Position numbers and translations under genes: made by a program. Of a stretch of DNA of 64,000 nt, positions 22,301 to 30,443 are shown one piece after another. The stretch comes from Symbiodinium microadriaticum (lineage: Eukaryota > Sar > Dinophyceae > Suessiales > Symbiodiniaceae). Within the stretch, counting starts at the first letter, position 1. Each line of letters opens with the position of its first letter. Where the stretch lies: the NCBI GenBank assembly GCA_001939145.1, contig LSRX01000813.1, positions 50,834-114,833 on the forward strand, read 5' to 3'. The notes under the pieces are model-generated. The model was not told the DNA's origin and made no database searches. It saw only the letters and a list, made by a program, of their open reading frames with translations.

Positions 22301-23684
22301 TGACGATGATCTGTTACGCTTGTTTTTGGATGGGGCCCCATCTACCCCCAAGCGACATCTGTCTGGTTGGAGGGCGTGGGCTTCCTTTTGCATGTGCGTG
22401 AACTGGCAGGCAGGTGCTCCGAAACTTGCCCAATTGCTGGACTTTCTCCGAGGCCTGGCTGAAGGTGCAGCCTTGGATCGCGGCAGGGGGCGTGTATCTT
22501 CTGCACGAAGTGTGCTCTCGGCCATCACGTTCACAGCGCACAAACTACGCCTTATCTCCTTGTTGGAATCGCTGGATAACCCTCTCGTGCGGTCTTGGAA
22601 GTCGGCAGATAAATGGGAGAGAGAGCCCACACGCGAGGCGATTCCCCTACCCCTAGCTGCAGTTTGTGCGCTTGAACAGGCCGTGGTTGCAGATTGCGCG
22701 GAAGACACCTGGATCATTTGTTGCATTCTACTTATGCTTCATGCTAGCCTGCGTTGGTCGGATGCACAAAGAATGCGAGTGGCTAGTATCGTGTCCGATG
22801 GCGACACGATTCGCGGCTGGACCTGGCGGTGCAAAACCTCTGCGTCAGGCATGGCTTGGGGCTGCTTGCGAGGCGGCTTCCAGTCTGCTTGGGGAGCCGT
22901 GTTCATGAAGGGTTTGGAAATGCTTCCCACGGGGCAAGACTTCCTACTTGCAGGCCCCGGAGGAGGTCCAATGTCTTACAGTTGCATGTTGGGCCAGTTG
23001 AGACGCTGTCTCATGTGCTACGCGGGCTTTAGTGCAGAACAGGCCCAGCTCTTTACGCTTCACAGCCTGAAGTGCACACTTCTCTGCTGGGGGAATCAGC
23101 TTCATCTTAGCAAGTCCTTGCGTGCCTCACAGGGGCATCACCGCTACACGAGTGTGTCCGGTGCAGTGCAGAAGTATGGGCGGGACGATGTGATTGGACA
23201 AATCAAATTCCAACAACTAGTTTGGGGGGCAGTGTCTGGTGGGTGGATTCCTGGTATTCCGCTACACCGTGGGGTCACCCGCCTGGATGCATTTGACTCT
23301 TTGCGTGTCCCCTGCAACAACAAAGCCGAGCCCGCAATCGGGGCCACTGCGCCCAATGACATGGTACCTGGCTCCGACACAGGACCCGAAGAGGAGGAGG
23401 AGGAGGTAGCCGGTAGGAATCTTGTTGCTCCAGAAGACGTGGCAGCTTGGTCGGACGGGGAGGACTCGGCGGCTCCTTCCGACGGGTCGGGCGACGATGC
23501 CGACGAAGAAGTCTCTTCGTTTTCTGGGCCGTGGCTGCTGAACACCAAGACAGGATGGTTTCACCGAGCGGTCAAACTGGGCGATGATGATCAGTGGTGC
23601 CTGGCCTGCCGCCCACGAGCGGTCCTGCAGGAGCACTACATCCTACATGAAACCGATCCGCGCTTTGAAAGCTGGACAGCGTGA
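22284..23684 (+). CDS. Tyrosine recombinase (retrotransposon integrase), catalytic part
   Basis: This 466-codon frame holds a phage-integrase-fold catalytic domain. The first box is LHASLRWSDAQRM with catalytic Arg157. The second is LHSLKCTLLCW, His260-Ser-Leu-Lys263, with Lys where the family usually has Arg. Then comes GHHRY (His285/286), and the nucleophile is probably Tyr298 in VQKYGRDDV. Residues 1-110 form the helical core-binding domain. After residue 350 there is an acidic, low-complexity tail (a Glu run, then many Asp/Ser), then WCLACRPRAVLQEHY and LHETDPRFESW before TGA. The enzyme would insert the circular cDNA at short matching sites. The ATG used here is internal; the N-terminus is in another frame upstream. 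Confidence 0.85.
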   Translation: MDGCVRDDDLLRLFLDGAPSTPKRHLSGWRAWASFCMCVNWQAGAPKLAQLLDFLRGLAEGAALDRGRGRVSSARSVLSAITFTAHKLRLISLLESLDNPLVRSWKSADKWEREPTREAIPLPLAAVCALEQAVVADCAEDTWIICCILLMLHASLRWSDAQRMRVASIVSDGDTIRGWTWRCKTSASGMAWGCLRGGFQSAWGAVFMKGLEMLPTGQDFLLAGPGGGPMSYSCMLGQLRRCLMCYAGFSAEQAQLFTLHSLKCTLLCWGNQLHLSKSLRASQGHHRYTSVSGAVQKYGRDDVIGQIKFQQLVWGAVSGGWIPGIPLHRGVTRLDAFDSLRVPCNNKAEPAIGATAPNDMVPGSDTGPEEEEEEVAGRNLVAPEDVAAWSDGEDSAAPSDGSGDDADEEVSSFSGPWLLNTKTGWFHRAVKLGDDDQWCLACRPRAVLQEHYILHETDPRFESWTA

Positions 23685-24083
23685 AGGCATTCCGGTTGCC
23701 GAGACTCCTAACTCTTATTCTGGGACGGGCAGCCCAAGCGCTGGGATGTGTGCGTGGGCAGCTACGAAGTCGTATCGTGCAGAAGTGTCTGCTTGTCCGC
23801 TCCTGGCGAGTGTCAGGCTATTTGTGTGCGCAGACGAGTGTCTGTATCCGGGTATCTGACCTTGGGATGTCATGTGTGGCTAGCAGCAGGCGAGTGTCTG
23901 CTTGTGGCCGTCTACGTGTGTAGAAACGGTTTAAAGCGGGCCGGAGTCGGTCCTGCCCCGCTTGTGGGATGGGCATGTGCGGCATGATGGGTGTGGCTAT
24001 ACTGCGTGCAGTGAGTTCAAGCCTTTCGGCGTGATACGAGTGTCAGTGTCTTGCTTTGCTGCGCTTTGTTTGCATTCGCATCA
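23685..24083 (+). other. Spacer between recombinase and gag with a CGAGTGTC motif
   Basis: About 400 bp with no convincing gene. GAGTGTC or GAGTGTCTG occurs four times (near 23796, 23836, 23890 and 24038), usually preceded by C or GA. It may hold an internal promoter, a trans-splicing acceptor or other signals for expressing the downstream gag. This is inferred only from the position and the repeated motif. Confidence 0.4.
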
Positions 24084-24742
24084 TGGCAGCCGCTACCGAG
24101 TGGAACAAGTTGCTTGCAGACGCGTTGGTTCCGGACCCTGTGGTGTCCGGTTTGAAGTCGCTGGGATACGACAGCAAGGCGTCATTCAATTTTGAGTCGG
24201 AGGAGGTATTCAAGGCATTCGGTAAGCATGCCTTGGTAACAAAGAAGCTTGTGGCCGGCGTGTCTGAGAGCGACTGGACATTCCATCCAATGCTCGGGAA
24301 GCTGCGGCAGGTTTGGCAAGCGTGCCGGCCGGCTCAGGTTGCTCCAGCGGTCACAGCATTGGCGTTGCCCCAGCCGGGGCAACCTGGCGTGTTGGCAGCC
24401 CTGGGTGCATCGAGTTCGCCGGCCAAACTCACCGTGGCTCATCGGGACAAGATGAGACGCGATCTGGAGGCCAAGTACACAGGGCTGTATGTTACAGAGG
24501 CCTCACTCCCTTCCATGTCACTGCTGCAGCTCGTGCAGAATCAGTGCACCCAGAAGGCTTGGGAATGGCTGCCGTGGAAGAAGCTGCTCAGCGAGAAAGC
24601 AGCTCTGGAGTTGCATTCACGCCGTCCACGCTCAGCCAAAGAGGATGCCTTCGAGCAGCTGCTTCTGAATGCTGGAGGAGGATTCGATGAGGAGTGGGAC
24701 ATGACCTGTCGCCGTCACCGTTCCGTTTGCAGCAAATGTTGA
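24084..24742 (+). CDS. Gag-like protein, N-terminal segment
   Basis: The ATG at 24084 (MAAATEWNKLLADALV) is preferred over the upstream frame start because the residues before it look untranslated. The segment has an N-terminal helical domain resembling a small protein-binding fold (VVSGLKSLGYDSKASFNF), a Pro/Ala-rich linker, and a helical region (AHRDKMRRDLEAKYTGLYV, then LLQLVQNQCTQKAWEWLPW). It ends SAKEDAFEQLLLNAGGGFDE before the frame becomes meaningless. The protein continues in the frame one base back from about 24700. It would form the nucleoprotein particle of the element. Confidence 0.65.
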
Positions 24743-24990
24743 CCGTGCGCGGGCATGCGTACGCCATGTCGGGGGCTGGGCATCTGGGATCGTGGTCGTT
24801 GTATGTGGCACACTTCATGGAGTTCTATGCAGCTCCGGCAGGGGAGCACTTTCGGGCCCCTAACTTGTCGGAGGCTGAGGAGGCTGACCAGCAGGCCACT
24901 CGAGAGATCTTTTCGTTGTGCATCAGTGGCGCTACTCAGCTACTCTTGACGACGCAATCACCAGCGTCGTGGTTGACCGAGATATGTTGA
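24694..24990 (+). CDS. Gag-like protein, middle segment in a shifted frame
   Basis: This frame continues the gag-like protein after a -1 shift. Its protein-like part starts near FRLQQMLTVRGHAYAMSGAG and runs through LYVAHFMEFYAAPAGEHF and LSEAEEADQQATREIFSLCI. It then degenerates and stops at 24990. The next part is again one base back. Two shifts of the same sign within 300 bp suggest single-base insertions or assembly errors, but the consistent direction is worth noting. Confidence 0.55.
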   Translation: MGHDLSPSPFRLQQMLTVRGHAYAMSGAGHLGSWSLYVAHFMEFYAAPAGEHFRAPNLSEAEEADQQATREIFSLCISGATQLLLTTQSPASWLTEIC

Positions 24991-25259
24991 GACACCTTTT
25001 AGTTGCGCGTCCCAAAATGCCCAAAGCGGTCAAGACCCCTCGTAAGGAAGAGTCCACTCCACTGAAGAGACGTATGGCCCCGTTCGGCAAAGATGCGAGG
25101 CAGCAGACCACCAAAAAGCCCCGTTCTGGAGAGTGCTTTGACTGGATGGACGGAAAGTGCCGAGACCCGAATTGCAGCTGGAAACATGAGTGCGCCAGAT
25201 GCGGAGATCGCCGCCATGATTCGCGGAGCTGCACCAAGGACGTTAAGAAGTCTCGGTGA
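24918..25259 (+). CDS. Gag-like protein, C-terminal zinc-finger segment
   Basis: After a second -1 shift the frame reads AITSVVVDRDMLRHLLVARP, then a Lys/Arg/Pro-rich nucleic-acid-binding stretch. Two zinc fingers follow back to back: CFDWMDGKCRDPNCSWKH, a C-x7-C-x4-C-x3-H finger, and CARCGDRRHDSRSC, a C-x2-C-x4-H-x4-C retroviral-type knuckle. The knuckle supports the gag assignment. The segment ends in TGA at 25257-25259. The reverse transcriptase frame continues in the same phase directly after this stop, without an ATG. Confidence 0.8.
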   Translation: MHQWRYSATLDDAITSVVVDRDMLRHLLVARPKMPKAVKTPRKEESTPLKRRMAPFGKDARQQTTKKPRSGECFDWMDGKCRDPNCSWKHECARCGDRRHDSRSCTKDVKKSR

Positions 25260-27581
25260 TCCCCACGCGCGGCCGGCGCCGAAGACCCTTGGTCGTTGTG
25301 CGGTTCAGAGTCGTGGGGGCAGGACTTTCCGGCCTTGTCCGTGGTTCCTGAGAGCGGGGACCGCCGTCTCAAAGATGGTTGTGGAATACAGTCTACAGCG
25401 GATTGGGCACATCCTCGGGCAGATGATTGTTTACGGGAAGTGCGCGTGCAATGGCTGAAATATATCAAAGAGTGGCGGCTGCCGGAGCATCTGTGTGAGC
25501 ATGTCTCTTCGCGTTCTTCGGATCCTTTGCTAAGTGATGGTGAGATTGAGGTTCTTCGAGAGGGACTGGTGTCTTACTTGAGAAGCAGAGGGTTCCGTTG
25601 CTCGTCTCACGTGGAGCCTGGGCAGCCGTTGGCCTTGGAAATTCTTCATGCCCTCTTGCGTTTGTCAGGTGATATGGATGGCGCTTTGCCGGAGTTGCTA
25701 CGCGATGGAGTGCCTACAGGAATCGACGAGCCGATTGCTCCGTCGGGTGTTTGGCGTGAAGTTGATGTTCCAGAAGAAGTTAAAGGCGAGTTGCATGTGT
25801 TTGATTCGCCGTGGAAATCGGGTCTCGAGGATCCGGAGCTGCTCATGCGCATGGTGCAAGCCGACGTGGACATGGGGTTTGCAGAGTGGCTCCCAGGCGG
25901 TCTTCCACAGGCGCGGGAGCGCAATGGGGACAGGTGTGCAGCTGGGCGTTTAGGCCTGGTGTGCAAGGACGGTGCGGACCCCCGCCTGATAGGGGACAGC
26001 ACTGTGTCGGGCGCCAATGGACGTTGCAGCATCTCCGAAAAGATCGAACTTCCATCGCTGGCAGATGTCGTTGATTTTGTGTCCCGTCATGACGATGAAG
26101 TTTGGGTCGGGTTCATTCTGGACGTTAGCAAGGCTCACAAACGGGTCCTAGTGGCACATGGTGAGCGCGGCTACAGCTTGTTTACAGTCGTGGACGAGGA
26201 TGGCCAGACGCACTGGCTGGTATATCACACATGCCATTTCGGTTGTGCTTGGGCTGCGTATTGGTGGGCACGGGTAGGGGGCGCCTTCGGGCGGCTTGCC
26301 CATCGCCTACTCAGGTCGCCGCACTTCTTAGCGTTGTACGTAGATGACCTGCTGTGCTTGCTACGTCGACAGTTCGCTCTTCCTGGCGCTTGCGTCTTGG
26401 TGATGTTGGCATGCGGCTTGGGCATACCACTGTCCTTGCACAAACTTCGGATAGGCACTTCCTTTCGCTGGATCGGATGGGAATTTCGCTTGGCTACACC
26501 GCACTGTCATGCCAGTCTGCCAGAGGACAAGCGGAGTGCGCTGCTTCAGGGTTTGAGTTCGATCGCGCGCCAAACAGTGTGGGTCAGCCGGAAGAGTGTG
26601 CAATCCTTGGTTGGCAAGCTAGTCTGGTTCACGTCTGGAGCTCGCTGGCTTCGGCCGTGGCTAGCGGTGCTGTTCCATCTTATCCACAAGCCGGCTCTTC
26701 GGTTTGCGTCCTTGAGCAGCTGCCAGCTACAGTCGTTGGTACATAGTGTGGATGACCAGATGCGGGTCAGAAAGGGCGTCCGTGGAGCAGCTGTTCGAGT
26801 GGGTTGGGTGGTTCTGGAGGCGCAGGGGTCCATGTTGCGGGATCCTGAGGAACTGCTCCATTGCCGGCTGAAGAACGGTCGTGCATGGATCAAGCTGGCG
26901 GATTATGACTCGAGCATGGTGATGGTGAATGAGGAGGAAGCTGGGGTTGCACGATTCCTGCGTGGGTTGTTAGAGACATCGGTTTGCGTCCCGTTGGTGC
27001 GTCGAGAACTCAAAGGCCTACTCTGCGCAGCTGATGCCTACGCGGAAGGGGACTTCGCTGGATTAGGAGGCTGGTGGCTGCTGCCAGGCTCAAAACTAGA
27101 GTTGAGTGCCGCCAACTGGTTCTCGCTGCGCATACACCGATCTGATCTGCCTCAGTGGTTCACACAGTCATGTGAGAATGGCGGCCTTCAGCAGGTTATC
27201 TGTGGGTTGGAGGCCCTGGCGCAACTGCTTCTTCTGGATGGCATTGTGCAAGACTTGGGCCATGACCCAACCATTCTCAACTCTGCGCTTGTGTCTGTGA
27301 GACAGCGCTGTGACAACATGGGCTTTGTGTGTGCTGCGGCCAAGGGCATGTCCCTCAGGCAGCCACTCTGCGGAGTGCTTCAGTCCGTGTCTATGTTCTG
27401 TTTGCTCAGGCACTTTCACTTGAAAGTTTCCCATATCCCAGGTGAGAAGAATGTGTGGGCAGATGCCCTGAGCCGCGGTGAGGACTTGTTTCCTCAGGTA
27501 TTTGCGTCTTTGGACAGCCGCTTGGAGTTCGAGCCAAGGTGGCAGGAGCTGCTGGATCTTGGGCAGCCGCCGCGTGTGTAA
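25260..27581 (+). CDS. Reverse transcriptase / RNase H polyprotein
   Basis: The frame is open from the gag TGA to TAA at 27581. The first in-frame ATG comes only about 415 bp in, so translation probably depends on the gag frame (stop readthrough or a lost sense codon) or on splicing. Counting from codon 25296, the polymerase motifs are A, GFILDVSKAHKR (Asp276); B, HFGCAWAAYWWARVG; and C, LALYVDDLL (Asp350/351). A thumb/connection region follows. RNase H then follows with AADAYAEGDFAGLGGWW (Asp580), a helix with Glu in GLEALAQLLL, and the closing HIPGEKNVWADALSRG (His713, Asp723). The RNase H style (DAYAEG...AGLGGW) matches DIRS-class elements. All expected catalytic residues are present. Confidence 0.92.
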   Translation, partial: SPRAAGAEDPWSLCGSESWGQDFPALSVVPESGDRRLKDGCGIQSTADWAHPRADDCLREVRVQWLKYIKEWRLPEHLCEHVSSRSSDPLLSDGEIEVLREGLVSYLRSRGFRCSSHVEPGQPLALEILHALLRLSGDMDGALPELLRDGVPTGIDEPIAPSGVWREVDVPEEVKGELHVFDSPWKSGLEDPELLMRMVQADVDMGFAEWLPGGLPQARERNGDRCAAGRLGLVCKDGADPRLIGDSTVSGANGRCSISEKIELPSLADVVDFVSRHDDEVWVGFILDVSKAHKRVLVAHGERGYSLFTVVDEDGQTHWLVYHTCHFGCAWAAYWWARVGGAFGRLAHRLLRSPHFLALYVDDLLCLLRRQFALPGACVLVMLACGLGIPLSLHKLRIGTSFRWIGWEFRLATPHCHASLPEDKRSALLQGLSSIARQTVWVSRKSVQSLVGKLVWFTSGARWLRPWLAVLFHLIHKPALRFASLSSCQLQSLVHSVDDQMRVRKGVRGAAVRVGWVVLEAQGSMLRDPEELLHCRLKNGRAWIKLADYDSSMVMVNEEEAGVARFLRGLLETSVCVPLVRRELKGLLCAADAYAEGDFAGLGGWWLLPGSKLELSAANWFSLRIHRSDLPQWFTQSCENGGLQQVICGLEALAQLLLLDGIVQDLGHDPTILNSALVSVRQRCDNMGFVCAAAKGMSLRQPLCGVLQSVSMFCLLRHFHLKVSHIPGEKNVWADALSRGEDLFPQVFASLDSRLEFEPRWQELLDLGQPPRV

Positions 27582-27621
27582 ATGGGACAGGCGACTTGGG
27601 CGACGGCTGCGGCTGGGCTTT

Positions 27622-27686
27622 GGCGCAGAAGCTATGACCAATCGCCAAAAGAGCGTGCTTTATTAGGGCAAGCGCAGGAGTGTGAC
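27622..27686 (+). repeat. B1, internal copy of the right repeat
   Basis: 65 bp from GGCGCAGAAGCTATGACCAA to GTGTGAC, 40 bp after the polymerase stop. It overlaps A2 by the shared GAC. Compared with B2 it lacks 14 nt and differs by one base. Confidence 0.9.
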
Positions 27687-27778
27687 GGGCACCCCTGCAC
27701 ATACCATTGCGTGGCACAGTCACACTCACCCAGCTTGCCGCGTGAGAAGTGGCATCTTTCTCGTGTGAGAAAGATTTG
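27684..27778 (+). repeat. A2, internal copy of the left repeat
   Basis: 95 bp, 94 identical to A1. Its position directly after B1 reproduces the junction expected in a circular form of the element. Confidence 0.93.
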
Positions 27779-27857
27779 CCCTCCCGCCCGCCCCAGAGGG
27801 GTGGTGGAGGGCGGCGCCGAGCTGCGCCGCTTGTGTCTCGCTCCAAGTAGCGCTCGA

Positions 27858-27936
27858 GGCGCAGAAGCTATGACCAATGCAGTGCAGCCTGTCGCCACAA
27901 GAGCGTGCTTTATTAGGGCAAGCGCAGGAGTGTGAC
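27858..27936 (+). repeat. B2, right terminal repeat
   Basis: 79 bp, same ends as B1 plus a 14-nt insert (GCAGTGCAGCCTGT). It ends in GAC at 27934-27936, which marks the right boundary. The 79 bp between A2 and B2 are GC-rich and unique in the window. Confidence 0.88.
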
Positions 27937-29030
27937 AGTGAGCTACCATGCAGTGGACGATTCGAAAGCTCATGCTCACAGTCCAAAGCCGGCTCGTACG
28001 CCTCGAACCGGAGATCCAATGCACATGGCATCCACGTTGATCCACAAGACGACTAGGTCATCGCACAAGAAGCGACATTTACAGCGCGTAATCTTAGTGG
28101 CGAACCGGAGGCGGCCATGCTAATCCACATGATTACAGTTACAGTGTTGCTGAAGATTATTTAGACAAGTTCAGGACTGTGTTGGCAAACTTGAACGTCT
28201 TGAAGGTAATACTGACGGAAACAGCAATGATTATGATGACGACAATTCGTGATTCGTGACGACTGCTCAGAGCATTCCAGCAGGTGTGCACCACGACATC
28301 GCCTGGTCCTGAGCGCTTGTCCAGATTGAGACTCCTGGTCGCCGCCCTATCCTGTCGCTGCACGAGTTCGATCCCCACGCTGTGCCTGCTTTGTGGTACT
28401 TTCCTGTGCTGCAACTCGGAGCCGGGCACGCAGAACTCAAAAATGCTTTGGGACACAGCTGTTCCACGTGCCGTTTTAGGTTGAGCTGATTGAATTGAGG
28501 TGCTGCAGGAGAGAAGGTGAAGGAGGGCAGATGATGGGGGAAGTGACGCAGCATGCGCAGGTTGCGGCTGCGATCTCTGAATTCTCCCACTCTTCCCTCC
28601 GAGAGGTCTGTGGCTTTGGGACGTGTATTTTCTTGCAGCTCTCCAACTCGCCCTGCCCTTACCACGGTGCCCTTCTCGTCTTCTCTGTCTCAGCCTTCAG
28701 CACCGCTGAGGCTAGTGCACATCGTGTCCGACGGTCTCATTACGTGTGGCTTGCTCAGGCGACAGGTCGGAGCACGACATTGCATCTACCAGTTGAAAAG
28801 GTTGGGGTTCCCTTTATCTGGATGGGCATGGAGAGGAAGAGCCCAGATCCCATTCCGACTGCTGCGATGCTGCTCTGATGGTTCGTGCCGTAACTGAGAC
28901 GTGGCTAAGGTACAACTTGTCCCGGCCATTGTACATATCAGAGCTGCGACTGCAGCAGCTGACACAGCTGCCATCTTAGCGGAGCCGCAGCTAGTCATGT
29001 ATCAGCCTGCCGGTGCACTACTTTTCGGAG
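27937..29030. other. Flank of the retrotransposon, no gene recognised
   Basis: Short frames only. The plus frames at 28495-28878 and 28553-28897 and the minus frame at 28267-28665 overlap each other and show no motif. Confidence 0.4.
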
Positions 29031-29240
29031 CTGCAGGCTTGTGCGGGAGGCGGCCTTTGATTTCGAGTGTTCCCCTTGGCACAGCAAGCGAAGCGATCCG
29101 TTCGCTTCCTGGCGAACCGAGGTCCCGGTTGAAGTGGAAGAAGTTGATTTTCGTGCCTTTGGCAGGATTTGCTTCACGAGCCTCGGACGTAATTGGAACC
29201 ATGTCTTGGCAAGGTGTGAGCAGCCCGACGGACGCTGCCC
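29031..29240 (+). CDS. Candidate exon, acidic/aromatic, unidentified
   Basis: Downstream of a possible acceptor (GCTGCAG at about 29030) a frame reads LREAAFDFECSPW, then EVPVEVEEVDFRAFGRICF and RNWNHVL. The composition is strongly protein-like compared with the two alternative frames. The frame stays open to 29295, but the last part is Arg/Pro-rich and probably intronic. No family recognised. Confidence 0.3.
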
Positions 29241-29690
29241 CCAAGTCTGGGGTCTGTCAATAAATGTTGGCAGGCCCAGACGTTTAATGCAGTAGCTCGC
29301 GGTCGTTGCGTTCTGGCTTGTGCTTGCGCAGAGCCTGATGACCACGATCGCCACTTCTTTAAGCATTATGTGCTGTTTCGGTGCAGCTCCATGGCGCTGG
29401 CAAACCCATCTTATCGAGGGAAACTTGCAATGATAGGGCAAGGGAGCAGCACACGGTCAAGGGGGCAGTGGGTTGGGTTTTGCAGCGCTGCGAACTGCAC
29501 AGCTCCAGCAAGTTTCATAGCTTGTCTGCAAGTTGCGGCGAAGCCATGGTGAAATGCGATAGAATTTCTTGACGCTGCCCGATTCAGCAGTAGGTCTTCA
29601 CTTGCCGCCATTGCAGCCTTGATCGCTGGAATTCTGAAACGGCTCAAGTCGTTTGAAGTTCAGGGCTGTTTGTGTTTGTCTTCCGATGGC

Positions 29691-30443
29691 ATGTCTACCT
29701 ACTCCTTGCAGTCGCCTCCTGGAGCGCCTCCTGGCCCTGGGCAAGGTTTGCAGAAGCGCCTCACTTCGGTAGTGCGTCCAGCTGCACATCCGGGTTCAGT
29801 TCCCTACTATGTCCGTGCACCAGCCCCAGCAGTTCAAGTTCAAGTTGCCGGTGCTCCCCGTCCGGGCGGCCCGGGCGTCGGCCCGGGCGTCCCGGGTGTC
29901 GCTCAATCGGCCGCTCCTTTGCCTCGGCCCGTGCGATGGAGCGTGGCCCCGGGCACTGTGACTTCCCCCCTTGCAGGCCATCCAGGCATGCCCGTTGTCA
30001 GGCCAGTGCCGGTCGTGCCAAAGCAGCCGATCCCAGCTGCGCCTGCAGTTGTCCAAGCTCCCCGTCCCGTAAATGCCGCAAACCCCGTGCCAGTGCCACA
30101 GCCTGGCCATGTCCACCCTTTACAAGTCCTCGGCCAGTCTTTGGCCGTGGCCCAGGCCCCAGCGCAAGCAGAGCAGGAGCCTGAAACCTCTGAGGAGACG
30201 CGACCGGAGAGTGAGGCTTCCTCCACAACTTCGCCAAGAAGTGCACCAAGCCCAGCGGGAGCCACCGCGAGCCCCCCTACAGACTCGCCGAACGATTTAA
30301 AGACACCTGAACCGACTGGAACGCCAAAAGGCCAGCCTGTTCCTGCCGTGGAAGAACTGCAAAGCAAGAAGGTAGCTGCCGAGTCCAACTCGGATACAAA
30401 GCCGGCAGAAAAACCTAGAGACAGCCTTCTGGCCTGCAGTTAG
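29691..30443 (+). CDS. Proline/alanine/valine-rich protein, about 250 aa
   Basis: A single long frame from ATG 29691 to TAG. Residues 1-160 are dominated by Pro, Val, Ala and Gln (PAPAVQVQVAGAPRPGGPG, VRPVPVVPKQPIPAAPAV). The C-terminal third is acidic and Ser/Thr-rich (EPETSEETRPESEASSTT), then Lys-containing (ELQSKKVAAESNSDTKPAEK). It looks intrinsically disordered throughout, with no signal peptide or membrane span from this ATG. The frame is open 72 bp upstream to an alternative ATG at 29619. High GC could create such a frame by chance, but the compositional switch and acidic tail argue for a real exon. Confidence 0.45.
   Translation: MSTYSLQSPPGAPPGPGQGLQKRLTSVVRPAAHPGSVPYYVRAPAPAVQVQVAGAPRPGGPGVGPGVPGVAQSAAPLPRPVRWSVAPGTVTSPLAGHPGMPVVRPVPVVPKQPIPAAPAVVQAPRPVNAANPVPVPQPGHVHPLQVLGQSLAVAQAPAQAEQEPETSEETRPESEASSTTSPRSAPSPAGATASPPTDSPNDLKTPEPTGTPKGQPVPAVEELQSKKVAAESNSDTKPAEKPRDSLLACS

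Larger units (their letters stand above)
21708..27936 (+). mobile_element. Tyrosine-recombinase retrotransposon with split direct repeats
   Basis: A 6.2-kb element with the A1 - ORFs - B1A2 - B2 layout known from Ngaro and PAT-type tyrosine-recombinase retrotransposons. A1 (21708-21802) and A2 (27684-27778) are 94/95 identical. B1 (27622-27686) and B2 (27858-27936) match apart from one base and a 14-nt indel. A1 begins with GAC, B1 joins A2 through GAC, and B2 ends with GAC, so every boundary shares this trinucleotide. That is expected if a circular intermediate recombines at a 3-bp core without target-site duplication. Inside, in order, are the tyrosine recombinase, a gag-like protein with zinc fingers, and reverse transcriptase/RNase H. 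Recombinase-first order is unusual: in DIRS and Ngaro elements gag comes first. No methyltransferase domain was recognised. Confidence 0.9.

Noticed and set aside
29641..29648. GGCTCAAG, the last 8 bases of the dinoflagellate spliced leader, 42 bp before the proline-rich ORF
   Set aside because: The preceding bases do not match the rest of the leader, and an 8-mer is expected about once per strand in 64 kb.
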